This document shows, piece by piece, positions 24,218 through 34,452 of a stretch of 64,000 bases of DNA (its first letter is position 1; each line of letters opens with the position of its first letter). Source of the stretch: Armigeres subalbatus (Eukaryota; Arthropoda; Insecta; Diptera; Culicidae); the NCBI RefSeq assembly GCF_024139115.2, contig NC_085139.1, positions 67,933,203 through 67,997,202 of the forward strand, given 5' to 3'. Made by a program: the position numbers and the translations under genes. A model generated the notes under the pieces. The model was given only the letters and a program-made list of their open reading frames with translations. It had not been told where the DNA came from and did not search any database.

Positions 24218-24415
24218 AAAAGATATTTTAGTTACTAGATAAAGATTGTCGCTGTCGTCGCTGTCCGGAACATCTTTTGCTGGCGAGGATAGGGGAGCTA
24301 AATGTAAAAGAAGGAAAATCCATACGATTTGACAGGTATGTACCACACATGTTTCGGACAGCAGAACAAAGGGAACCGAAGCGACAATCGTTATCTAGTA
24401 ACTAAAATATCTTTT
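24218..24415. mobile_element. 198-bp hAT-type MITE, copy 1 (TSD TGCTATCG)
   Basis: The ends AAAAGATATTTTAGTTACTA and the complement form inverted repeats of about 25 bp. The 8-bp duplication TGCTATCG lies at 24210-24217 and 24416-24423. A second copy in inverse internal order sits at 27235-27423. An 8-bp duplication fits hAT transposases. Confidence 0.85.
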
Positions 24416-24423
24416 TGCTATCG

Positions 24424-25100
24424 TGATACCAGCGTGATTCTGGGTGACAGACATATGATTTTATGCTGTACAGTGATATTGGTATCATATATGTGTCACA
24501 AGTATAATCGGTTAAGAGCTCATGTATGCAATTGTGTTGCTTGTTAGCACTGCCCATGATCACATAGTTGACGTATAAGCCAAAATGACCAAAACACACT
24601 TTTTTGCGGATATGGATTCTTCGTACTGTTATACATATGGTCCATGAAAAAATATTCATGTTTTGTTCGGAAACATTCGAGTTATGGCGATAATTGATTT
24701 TGGAAAAATGGTCATTTGATCGCATAAGTTGACGTACCTCCATTACCTGCTGCAATATGGAGCAAAAGCCTGTCTCATATTTTTTTCGACATTCACAATG
24801 TACTAATTAAGCACAATATAGGTTTTCGTTTTACTTTGTCGTATTTCAGGACTACTTTATGATTTGGGCGTAACTGATTTTGTAATCAAAAATTAATATG
24901 CAAGTTCCTGCTAAAGCAAGCATTTCTTGTGAAATCTACGGTATAATCCGACAAAATAAGCTTACAACCATTGAGGTGTAGCTCTGGAGATAAACGTTTA
25001 CATAACATTCTTTTGAATCAATAAAATAATGTTTGTTTGCTAAATATTGTCGAAAAAAGTTTTGATTTAAGACAGTCGCGATCATTCAAAAGGAAGTATA
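24424..25100. other. Intergenic; segment similar to 26,620-26,660 in inverse orientation
   Basis: CCCATGATCACATAGTTGACGT near 24555 matches the complement of a stretch near 26630-26650. This suggests fragments of one dispersed repeat. No gene seen. Confidence 0.35.
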
Positions 25101-25252
25101 AGGGGCAAGCCAGAGTAAACGCGACGAGCGATGCGACGCGACGCGACGTACGTAAAAGAATAACAATCATTATCATCAGGCTGTCAAATTGCACTGTCGC
25201 GTCGCGTCGCGTCGCGTCGCATCGCACGTCGCGTTTACTCTGGCTTGCCCCT
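25101..25252. mobile_element. 152-bp MITE with (GCGTC)n core
   Basis: AGGGGCAAGCCAGAGTAAAC and its complement form the ends. Inside are runs of GCGAC and GTCGC that extend the inverted symmetry, so most of the element can fold on itself. Flanks are AT-rich (TATA / AATATA), leaving the target duplication unclear. Confidence 0.75.
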
Positions 25253-26019
25253 AATATAAAAGAAGAATGAAAATTCATTAATTATGTAACGCAATGATTG
25301 GCCATTTGTGTCACACTTTTTTTAGAAGCATATCTAAATTGTGTTTGGGAAATCACACTTATCTAAATCCCCATTCCTCCTTTGAAGTGTAGTAATTTAT
25401 GGGCATTTACTAAAAGTGCATATCAGAACCAAAATCTAGCTTCATTTTTTGCGTGACAGGAGAGGTCTGCCACTGAGGACTTACCAGATAAGAATTAGTG
25501 CGTGTTAAATGGCTTTTTATTTGTACCTCAGCTTGTATATTTCGAGCACATTTACCGGGAAGGATCCTAATATATTCCAGATCTGTTATTTTAGTTTTTA
25601 CAATTGCAATGCAATTCTTATTCATGTTTTTCATTACCTTACCCGGACAGAACTGAATTATAAAACATGATATGGACTTTGATGTAAGATTCAAAAGAGC
25701 AGGCAAAAATATCAACAAAAAAATGCACCGAAGTGTTATTTAAATATCAAGATGTGTTATGGATAAAAACAAACTAATAGCTCGAGATATTAATCACTTC
25801 TTCCAAATACCATTAACTGATAACCTCAAGATATTTCAGAGCAAATTTGGATATTGTCGTCTGATATTTTGTGCTTTTATATCCTACATATAAATCAGGA
25901 CCATATCTCATTTTGCAATCTAATCACGATTGATTTACTTCTAATCCTCGTCTACTCGGGTATTTTAAAATAGGGATTGGAACCATTTTGCTTCAAATTT
26001 GGTTGGAACGAGAGCTTTG
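25253..26019. other. Intergenic, no feature recognised
   Basis: A+T-rich. The ORFs near 25410-25718 have no family resemblance. Confidence 0.35.
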
Positions 26020-26096
26020 CTGCCGCTAACCGCAAGTCAGACTTATCTGGATATGGCGTCCATATACAGATAAGTCTGACTTGCGGTTAGCGGCAG
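26020..26096. repeat. Near-perfect 77-bp hairpin (37-bp arms, 3-nt loop)
   Basis: The left arm 26020-26056 and right arm 26060-26096 are complementary except for one base, with CGT as the loop. Arm starts: CTGCCGCTAACCGCAAGTCA. Transcribed from either strand it would form a long uninterrupted stem. It could be a tiny foldback element, the tip of a larger MITE, or a small-RNA precursor; the tight loop and perfect stem are less typical of a miRNA. Confidence 0.8.
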
Positions 26097-27226
26097 TTTG
26101 GCCGAAACATGAAAACGGTAACTGCTTGCAGACTTGTTACAGAACCATTCTAATGCTGTAATAGTGCAAAAATCCCCGTACGGTACTGATTAAATTCTTT
26201 GCAATAAGAACTCTTCCCCACATAATTTTATCTTTACCACATAATTTTAATTTTCACGGAAAGAGCTATCCGAAAAACCTTTCCCGGAAACTCGAACTTT
26301 TCAAAAGATTTTCCTTCTTCAATCAATAAATCGTTGGAACTAACACAATTATTCTTTAGCGCTATATAACCACACGTAGTAGCCTGGTTTTTACGCCATG
26401 TTATGGGAGCAAACATTTCACAAAACGTTTGTTTGATCGCATAAACTGTCGTATGCATATTTCGACCACTTCAATCAAAGGAATAATAATTAATTCCTCG
26501 CGGCCTTCAAATAACTACTAATATTGTCCATCTAGACAGATTATTTCATGTATTATGTTGATTAATATGATGATTCGGGTAAAATTAATAAAAATGCGTT
26601 TTCCCAACATCGATGGTGCTGGTTGTTACGTCAACTATGAAATCATGGGCAGAGCAACTTCCCATATTACGATGAGTAGCATTCACACACATTGAAAACG
26701 TTTTCGCTGTTGCTATAGCACTTACAATATAGCGTAATGGCGCTATAAATGAACTAATGAAGCTTTTAGCAAATATTATATATTAACAATATAGCCCACT
26801 CTTGCGAAAAACGGGCGAACAGCGATCTCAGCGCTCTCACGGGTGGCGGTCGAACTATTTCTTTGCTTTGAGCGCTTCAGCGCGCATCCACGCTCGGATC
26901 TTACTCCCTGTGGCGCGGCGCATACCAAACCTCGAGTAAATACAAAAGACATCGAAATGTCAAATTAATGTTCCGGTGAACCATCATTGCTACTCAAATT
27001 CTTACGGATATTCCCACGCTGCTCCAAATGTATAATTATTTTCCTAATCGCTTCCTTGCCCTGACACAAAGTGTAAACCAACAGGATATCGTACTCAATT
27101 AAATAACAATTACAATTGAATTTTCACTCGGATGGAATAGTTCCTCTGGGCATAAGATACTTTGAGCGCATACCTGCAAACCGCATCTTCTCTAGAACCC
27201 ATTTAGCCATCGAGTTGTGAATATTG
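26097..27226. other. Intergenic, no gene recognised
   Basis: Contains a short inverted phrase around 26730-26750 (ATATAGCG...CGCTATA) and C+G-richer DNA at 26800-26930. No protein-coding signal was recognised. Confidence 0.35.
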
Positions 27227-27234
27227 GTTGGAAG

Positions 27235-27423
27235 AAAAGATATTTTAGTTACTAGATAAAGATTGTCGCTTCGGTTCCCTTTGTTCTGCTGTCCGAAACA
27301 TGTGTGGTACATACCTGTCAAATCGTATGGATTTTCCTTCTTTGACATTTAGCTCCCCTATCCTCGCCAGCAAAAGATGTTCCGGACAGCGACAATCTTT
27401 ATCTAGTAACTAAAATATCTTTT
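27235..27423. mobile_element. 189-bp hAT-type MITE, copy 2 (TSD GTTGGAAG)
   Basis: Same family as 24218-24415 in reverse internal order, with AAAAGATATTTTAGTTACTA ends. It has its own 8-bp duplication, GTTGGAAG at 27227-27234 and 27424-27431. Independent duplications show two separate insertions. Confidence 0.85.
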
Positions 27424-27546
27424 GTTGGAAGCCACAGCAATGGAAACCCGAAAAGAAAAACAAATTCAAGAATAATGCTTTTAATTGCTGACCAACAAAG
27501 TATTAAGGAGTTTTATTTATTGATTAAAAATGGATTAATTTTACCT

Positions 27547-28008
27547 TTAAAGGTAGCTTCACATCTCGGGAAAATTTTCCGCCGGATTTTGGTCCCCGTG
27601 CATGTCAAATGGGGCCCTCCTTAGCCGTGCGGTAAGACGCGCGGCTACAAAGCAAGACCATGCTGAGGGTGGCTGGGTTCGATTCCCGGTGCCGGTCTAG
27701 GCAATTTTCGGATTGGAAATTGTCTCGACTTCCCTGGGCATAAAAGTATCATCGTGCTAGCCTCATGATATACGAATGCAAAAATGGTAACTTGGCTTAG
27801 AAACCTCGCAGTTAATAACTGTGGAAGGACTTAATGAACACTAAGCTGCGAGGCGGCTCTGTCCCAGTGTGGGGATGTAATGCCAATAAGAAGATAAGAA
27901 GAAGAAGCATGTCAAATGGGGCCAGAAATCAAAATTCTGGCTCCATTCAAAATGCACGGGGACCAAAATCCAGCGGAAATTTTTCCCGAGATATTAGGTA
28001 GCCTTAAA
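27547..28008. mobile_element. TIR MITE split by a SINE
   Basis: Left TTTAAAGGTAGC...CATCTCGGGAAAATTTTCCG and right TTTCCCGAGATATTAGGTAG...CCTTAAA are inverted repeats of about 55 bp, ending at GTCCCCGTGCAT on each side. Removing the SINE and one copy of its duplication leaves about 155 bp with inner palindromic symmetry. Confidence 0.7.
27617..27906 (+). mobile_element. Full-length tRNA-derived SINE, Feilai-like, copy 3
   Basis: A tRNA-like head (CTTAGCCGTGCGGTAAGACG, B box GGTTCGATTCC) is followed by an unrelated body and an AAGAAGATAAGAAGAAGAA tail. The target duplication starting GCATGTCAAATGGGG lies at 27600-27616 and 27907-27923. This is the best-preserved copy here; the tRNA head, body and triplet tail match the described architecture of Aedes Feilai SINEs. 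Confidence 0.88.
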
Positions 28009-29012
28009 CATGGTGGTGAATTTTCGTTCATCGGGCGTATCCACAAGCCATCTCAATGGTGCAGAAAGAGAGACATCTTATACCAGCTTCTCCATGATTC
28101 TGAAAATGTTGTATGAAAATAGATTAAATTGAGAAAAAACTAAAACAATATTATGATACTGATATTTCCTATGTGAATCGGTGTTGATGGTGCGAAAAGA
28201 TTACTTTTTGTATTGATACTTCAGCTAGCGTTAGCTGAAAGAGGATTCCTCGCCAACTCACTGCAGTAATAAAAACATTTGATATCAGTGACGTTTACTT
28301 AATACTGAAATAATGAAAAAGCAGAGCACACTTGATCAAAAAATGTTCGACTTTGAATCACAAGTTGGCGCTGCTGTCGGAACAGTCTGTTCGCCAAATG
28401 GCGGTATGGGATATTGAAGAGTTGACTATCTTGTACTTAAATATCTTTGCTTTTAGGCAACTTCTGTATCTTTGAAGATTGTACGACGTTTAAATAAACT
28501 TTATACTGCTTCTTTTAATAGCTTATCAGTATGAAACATCTAAACCGCAACCGGTGCTGTATATGAGCTATTGATTTCTGTAATTCAGCTACGAAGGTAT
28601 TCACCTGCTCTTATAGCAACTGACAAAGCGCTGTCATTAATGCTAGCAGATAGTATAAGAAAACAAGCCATTTATAAGCAATATTTCTGTTGACGGTTAC
28701 TGTTAAACGATTAGCAGCGGATGCTACTGTATGCAGGTCGAGAAAATGTTGCCTAAAAACAATTTCAGCGATTGATGATGCATCAAAGTTAGCCAACAGA
28801 ACATGCTGATAGATGTTTGAATAATAGTTGAAATAATGCTGATTTTTAAGCTTATGTGCTAAAAGCAGCATGTAGTCCTCTTTCTAACGTTTATACAGCA
28901 TGAAACTGAAAATAGCGTTAGTAAAACAAACTATGGGATGTGCGAAGAAGCACATCCATAATTTCCTTTGTTATTTACGTATGTCAAAGTGATGGTGATG
29001 ACAGAGCAGCAG
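28009..29012. other. Intergenic DNA before the LTR element, no gene recognised
   Basis: A+T-rich. A small hairpin at 28933-28960 (GGATGTGC, AAGAA, GCACATCC) is the only structure noted. Confidence 0.35.
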
Positions 29013-29017
29013 CCATT

Positions 29018-29205
29018 TGTGAGAGGGTGCTTTATAACCCCATCATATTTTCGTAACGCATAGTATTTATGCACCCCTCCATACGTCCCTGATTTATGCA
29101 CATCGTAGCAGGCATCGACAAAGAGCCGTCCTCTTTCGTATTCGTACTGCCAAGCAAGCAGGTTGTGTGTGCTGGGCGACAGTAGGAGCACAATGTGATT
29201 TCACA
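29018..29205 (+). repeat. 5' LTR
   Basis: 188 bp, TG...CA. It contains CTTTATAACCCC near its start and no clear AATAAA. Same sequence as 37464-37651. Confidence 0.87.
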
Positions 29206-29207
29206 AA

Positions 29208-29225
29208 TGGCGATCCTGCCAGGAG
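29208..29225 (+). promoter_or_regulatory. Primer-binding site, tRNA-Arg type
   Basis: TGGCGATCCTGCCAGGAG lies two bases after the LTR. It is complementary to the CCA-ended 3' terminus of an insect arginine tRNA (ACG anticodon, recalled from memory). Overlapping its end, GCCGCCT / AGGCGGC (29225-29243) forms a 7-bp stem with a 5-nt loop. Confidence 0.82.
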
Positions 29226-29304
29226 CCGCCTTTATTAGGCGGCATTTTCTTCACCGCTTTAAAGTCGCTTTTGCTGTCGCCCATCACACACAAGTACAGT
29301 TCTA

Positions 29305-29463
29305 ATGAAAATGGTGGTTCAACGTGGAAGGAATGTACAATTTTATAAAAAGGTAGGTTCTAATATGCAGAACACAAAACACAACAGAAAACCTAATGAT
29401 ATCTTGCACCTGGCTGAGAGGGATGGCCAGAAGCCTGACAAGAAAGGTAAGTGGCGGGCGTAA
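29305..29463 (+). CDS. Short ORF (52 aa) in the LTR-element leader
   Basis: ATG at 29305 to TAA at 29461-29463. The product is basic and unrecognised, starting MKMVVQRGRNVQFYKK and ending GQKPDKKGKWRA. It lies 80 bp past the primer-binding site, where gag would begin. AAAG|GTAAGT (donor at 29447) sits near its end, so it could be a leader exon or a remnant of a gag start. The ORF is short enough to arise by chance. No homologue is claimed. Confidence 0.25.
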   Translation: MKMVVQRGRNVQFYKKVGSNMQNTKHNRKPNDILHLAERDGQKPDKKGKWRA

Positions 29464-29699
29464 TGTCAGGGTTCCGAGAAATATTAATTGTTATTAACAC
29501 GTACGTCCCCAACCCCCATTTTACGACAAAACTCAAAATTCAAAACCATGCAGCTCAGCCAATTTCTAACGGATTTTCAAGCAATCTTCTGGAATCGATC
29601 ACAAAATTCCTATAGTTTTAGGAACCGAGGTTAATTTTTGTGCAATGGCCATGGTTCCGGAGATATTCCGGGGAGTACTGGGGTTACCTCCCTCCCGGA

Positions 29700-30290
29700 A
29701 AAAATGGTCACTGGCAGATCGGCTTCGAAATCCATCGTGCGACATGTCAAACTTCATGATTTTGCAAAACAAGTACACTAGAGTACACTTCGGCGACTTT
29801 CGATCGAATTGGCCACCCTCCGGGTGCTTCCAGGGCCTGGTTCCCTAGGGGAAGTGGCCAATATCCGTTCAATCTTGGAACCCATCTTGCGGCATGTCAA
29901 ACTTCATGACTTTGCAAAACAAGTACACTGAAGTACATTTCGGCGATTTTCGATCGAATTGGCCACCCTCCGGTTACTTCCAGGGCCTGGTTCCCTTGAG
30001 GAAGTGGCCAATATCCGTTCAACCTTGGAACCCATCTTGCGGCATATCAAACTTCATGATTTTGCAAAACAAGCACACTGGAGTACATTTCGGCGATTTT
30101 CGATTGAATTGGCCACTCTTTGGGTACTTCCAGGGCCTGCTTCTCTTGGGGAAGTGGCCAATATTTGTCCAAGCTTGGAACCCATCTTGCGACATGTCAA
30201 ACTTCATGATTTTGCAAAACAAGTAAACTGGAATCCATTTCGGTAGTTTTCGATCGGATTGGCCACCTTCCGGGTACATCCATGCGCTGA
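29700..30290 (+). repeat. 150-bp satellite, left arm (about 4 units)
   Basis: Units recur every 150 bp (for example ACTTCATGATTTTGCAAAAC at about 29750, 29900 [variant], 30050, 30200). They contain GGCCACCCTCCGGGTGCTTC and CAGGGCCTGGTTCCCT. Since 150 is a multiple of three, frames stay open across units; that does not indicate a protein. Confidence 0.85.
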
Positions 30291-30412
30291 TTGATATTTT
30301 ACTGGTGTTGGCCTGATAGATCATTTGCAGCCAGTGGCGGCGGCGTGGCAGCATCACGCCTTTGGTGATTGGCGGCGGCGTGGTTCGGCGTGAACCAGTT
30401 TCAAGCGCCAAA

Positions 30413-32838
30413 ATTTCTTCAGAAGTATCTCCAGGAATTCTTCCAGAAGTTCCTCTACGAGTTTTTTCAAAAGATCGTCAAGAAATTCCTTTGGACATTC
30501 CTCCAGATATTGCCTCTGGGAAATTCTTCCAGATACTCCTCCCGGATTTCGTCTGGAAGTTCCTTTAGGAAGCTTTTCCAAGAATTCCTCCAGGAATTCC
30601 TACGGAAGTTCCTCCAGGAATTCCTACGGAAGTTCCTCCAGGAATTCCTACGGAAGTTCCTCCAGGAATTCCTACGGAAGTTCCTCCAGGAATTCCTACG
30701 GAAGTTCCTCCAGGAATTCCTACGGAAGTTCCTCCAGGAATTCCTACGGAAGTTCCTCCAGGAATTCCTACGGAAGTTCCTCCAGGAATTCCTTCGGAAG
30801 TTCCTCCAGGAATTCCTTCGGAAGTTCCTCCAGGAATTCCTTCGGAAGTTCCTCCAGGAATTCCTTCGGAAGTTCCTCCAGGAATTCCTATGGAAGTTCC
30901 TCCAGGAATTCCTACGGAAGTTCCTCCAGGAATTCCTACGGAAGTTCCTCCAGGAATTCCTACGGAAGTTCCTCCAGGAATTCCTACGGAAGTTCCTCCA
31001 GGAATTCCTACGGAAGTTCCTCCAGGAATTCCTACGGAAGTTCCTCCAGGAATTCCTACGGAAGTTCCTCCAGGAATTCCTACGGAAGTTCCTCCAGGAA
31101 TTCCTACGGAAGTTCTTCCAGGAATTCCTACGGAAGTTCCTCCAGGAATTCCTACGGAAGTTCCTCCAGGAATTCCTACGGAAGTTCCTCCAGGAATTCC
31201 TACGGAAGTTCCTCCAGGAATTCCTACGGAAGTTCCTCCAGGAATTCCTACGGGGGTTCCTCCAGGAATTCCTACGGGGGTTCCTCCAGGAATTCCTACG
31301 GGGGTTCCTCCAGGAATTCCTACGGGGGTTCCTCCAGGAATTCCTACGGGGGTTCCTCCAGGAATTCCTACGGGGGTTCCTCCAGGAATTCCTACGGGGG
31401 TTCCTCCAGGAATTCCTACGGGGGTTCCTCCAGGAATTCCTACGGGGGTTCCTCCAGGAATTCCTACGGGGGTTCCTCCAGGAATTCCTACGGGGGTTCC
31501 TCCAGGAATTCCTGCAGGAATTCCTACGGAAGTTCCTCCAGGAATTCCTACGGAAGTTCCTCCAGGAATTCCTACGGAAGTTCCTCCAGGAATTCCTACG
31601 GAAGTTCCTCCAGGAATTCCTACGGAAGTTCCTCCAGGAATTCCTACGGAAGTTCCTCCAGCAATTCCTACGGAAGTTCCTCCAGGAATTCCTACGGAAG
31701 TTCCTCCAGGAATTCCTACGGAAGTTCCTCCAGGAATTCCTACGGAAGTTCCTCCAGGAATTCCTACGGAAGTTCCTCCAGGAATTCCTACGGAAGTTCC
31801 TCCAGGAATTCCTCCGGAAGTTCCTCCAGGAACACCTCCGGAAGTTCCTCCAGGAATTCCTCCGGAAGTTTCTCCAGGAACTCCTCCGTAAGTTCCTCCA
31901 GGAATTCCTCCGGAAGTTCCTCCAGGAATTCCCCCGGAAGTTCCTCCAGGAATTCCTCCGGAAGTTCCTCCGGAAGTTCCTCCAGGAATTCTTCCGGAAG
32001 TTCCTCCAGGAATTCTTCCGGAAGTTCCTCCAGGAATTCCTCCGGAAGTTCTTCCAGGAATTCCTCCGGAAATTCCTTCAGGAATTTTTTCCTAAGTTCC
32101 TGCGGAAGTTCCTCCAGGAATTCCCCCGGAAGTTCCTCCAGGAATTCCTCCGGAAGTTCCTCCAGGAATTCCTCCGGAAGTTCTTCCAGGAATTCCTCCG
32201 GAAAATCCTCCAGGAATTCTTTCCAAAGTTCCTCCGGAAGTTCCTCCAGGAATTCATCCGGAAGTTCGTCCATGAGTTCCTCCAGAAGTTCCTCCAGGAA
32301 TTACTCCGGAAGTTTCACCAGGAATTCCTCCGGAATTTCTTCCAGGAATTCCTCCGGAATTTCCTCCAGGAATTCCTCCCGAAGTTCCTCCAGGAATTCC
32401 TCCAGAAGTTCTTTCAGAAATTCCTCCAGGAGTTCTTCAAGGAACTCCTTCGGAAGTTCTTCCAGGAATTCCTCCCGAAGTTCCTCCAGGAGTTCCTCCG
32501 GAAGTTCCTCCAAGAAGTTCCTCCAGTTATTCCTCCGGGAGTTTCTCCAGGAATTCCTCCAGTAATTCCTCTAGAAGTTCCTACATTTATTCCTCCGGAA
32601 GTTCCCCCAGTACTTCCTCCGGAAGTTTTTATAGTAATTCCTCCGGAAGTTCCTTCAGTAATTCCTCCGGATATTCGTACCGGAATTCTTCCGGAAGTTC
32701 CTTCAGGAATTCCTGCCAAAGTTCCTCCGGGAATTCTTCCGGACGTTCCTTCAGGATTTATCCAATATGCTCCACCAGGAATTCCCCCGGAAATTCCTCC
32801 AGGAATTCATCCGGAAAATCCTCCAGAAATTCCTGGAA
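30413..32838 (+). repeat. 24-bp minisatellite array, about 95 units
   Basis: The unit is GGAATTCCTACGGAAGTTCC plus TCCA. Sub-blocks differ at one position set: TACGGAAG units dominate to about 31,240, with a TTCGGAAG run at about 30,790-30,880. A block of eleven TACGGGGG units spans 31,241-31,500, TACGGAAG resumes, then TCCGGAAG and more degenerate units occur from about 31,810. Such homogenised blocks show local amplification. The 905-aa open frame (30369-33086) and its companions in two other frames follow from the stop-free 24-bp unit. Confidence 0.93.
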
Positions 32839-32849
32839 TTCTAGGTGGT

Positions 32850-33200
32850 CAATTCCAGTTTCCAGAGGAAGTCCTGGAGGAACTTCCGGAGCAATTCCTG
32901 GAGGAACTTCTGTTAGTATTCATGGAGAAACCTTCGGAGGAATTCCTGGAGAAACTACCGGAGGAATTCTCGGAGGAACCTCCGGAGGAACTCCTGGAGG
33001 AACTTCCAGATGAATTCCTAGAAGAGCTTCCGGAGGAATTCCTGAAGGAACTTCCAGACGAAATCCAAGAGGAGTTTCTGGAGTAACTTCCCAGAGGCAC
33101 TAACGGAGAAATGTCCAAAGGAATTTCTTGACGATCTTTTTAAAAAAAACTAGTGGAGGAACTTCTGGAAGAATTCCTTGATAAATTTCTGAAGAAATTT
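32850..33200 (-). repeat. Short inverted counterpart of the 24-bp array
   Basis: From about 32,850 the repeat runs in the opposite orientation (GGAGGAACTTCCGGAG, GGAATTCCTGGAG), degenerate, about 14 units. It pairs with the outer part of the left array, so the expansion happened on one arm only. Confidence 0.85.
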
Positions 33201-33319
33201 TGGCGCTTGAACTGGTTTACGCCGATCCACTCCACCGCTGATCACTAACGGCGTGATGCCGCCGCCGCTGCCTGAAAATGATCTATCACGCCACCGCCGG
33301 TAAAGTATCAATCAGCGCA

Positions 33320-34200
33320 CAGGTTTACCTGGAAGTACCCGGAAGGTGGCCAATTCGATCGAAAATCACCGAAATGGACTTCAGTATACTTGTTTTGCAA
33401 AATCATGAAGATTGACATGTCGCAAGATGGGTTCCAAGATTGAACGGATATTGGCCACTTCCCCAAGGGAACCAGGCCCTGGAAGCACCCGGAGGGTGGC
33501 CAATTCGATCGAATGTCGCCGAAATGTACTCCAGTGTACTTGTTTTGCAAAATCATGAAGTTTGATATGTCGCAAAATGGGTTCCAAGATTGGACGGATA
33601 TTGGCCACTTCCCCAAGGGAACCAGGCCCTGGAAGCACCCGAAGGGTGGCCAATTCGATCGAAAGTCGCCGAAATGTACTCCAGTGTACTTGTTTTGCAA
33701 AATCATGAAGTTTGACATACCGCAAAATGGGTTCCAAGATTGAACTGATATTGGCCACTTCCCCAAGGGAACCAGGCCCTGGAAGTAGCCGGAGGGTGGC
33801 CAATTCGATCGAATGTCGCCGAAATGTACTCCAGTGTTCTTGTTTTGCAAAATCATGAAGTTTGATATGTCGCAAGATGGGTTCCAAGATTGGACGGATA
33901 TTGGCCACTTCCCCAAGGGAACCAGGCCCTGGAAGCACCCGGAGGGTGGCCAATTCGACCGAAAGTCGCCGAAATGTACTCCAGTGTACTTGTTTTGCAA
34001 AATCATGAAGTTTGATATGTCGCAAGATGGGTTCCAAGATTGGACGGATATTGGCCACTTCCCCAAGGGAACCAGGCCCTGGAAGCACCCGAAGGGTGGC
34101 CAATTCGATCGAAAGTCGGCGAAATGTACTCCAGTGTGCTTGTTTTGCAAAATCATGAAGTTTGACATGTCGCAAGATGGATTTCGAAGCCGATCTGCCA
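33320..34200 (-). repeat. 150-bp satellite, right arm (about 6 units)
   Basis: Inverse orientation to the left arm. The phrase CGGATATTGGCCACTTCCCC recurs at 33445, 33595, 33745 (variant), 33895 and 34045. The 319-aa and 275-aa antisense frames are products of the 150-bp period. Confidence 0.88.
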
Positions 34201-34452
34201 GTGACCATTTTTTTCGGGAGGGAGGTAACCCCAGTACTCCCCGGAATATCTCCGGAACCATGGCCATTGCAAAAAAAATTGACCTCGGTTCCTACAACTA
34301 TAGGAATTTTGTGATCGATTCCAGAAGATTGCTTGAAAATCCGTTAGAAATTGGCTGAGCAGCGTGGTTTTGAATTTTGAGTTTTGTCGTAAAATGGGGG
34401 TTGGGGACGTACGTGTTAACGGACGGGAGTAATTAATGCTTTTACAATTACT

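Larger units (their letters stand above)
29498..34415. mobile_element. Giant foldback element flanked by TTAA
   Basis: TTAA at 29494-29497 and 34416-34419 brackets CACGTACGTCCCCAACCCCC and its exact complement. Inverted similarity runs inward through a leader of about 200 bp, the 150-bp satellites, and the start of the 24-bp repeat (30390-30580 matches the complement of 33040-33230). TTAA targets and CAC...GTG-like termini are characteristic of piggyBac-type cut-and-paste elements. No transposase is present, so it would be non-autonomous. It may have inserted into the LTR element or been captured with it. Confidence 0.75.

Noticed and set aside
27617..27700. tRNA gene
   Set aside because: Has A and B boxes, but no acceptor stem pairing, and is the head of a SINE present five times in the window.
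30369..33086. 905-aa open frame of FLQEFLRK-type repeats
   Set aside because: It is the translation of a 24-bp satellite without stop codons. A second + frame (333 aa) and antisense frames are open over the same DNA. The unit changes do not favour synonymous sites by eye, and the frame runs through an orientation flip.
33308..34267. 319-aa and 275-aa minus-strand frames
   Set aside because: Both come from the 150-bp satellite, whose period is a multiple of three; two frames and the opposite strand are open simultaneously.
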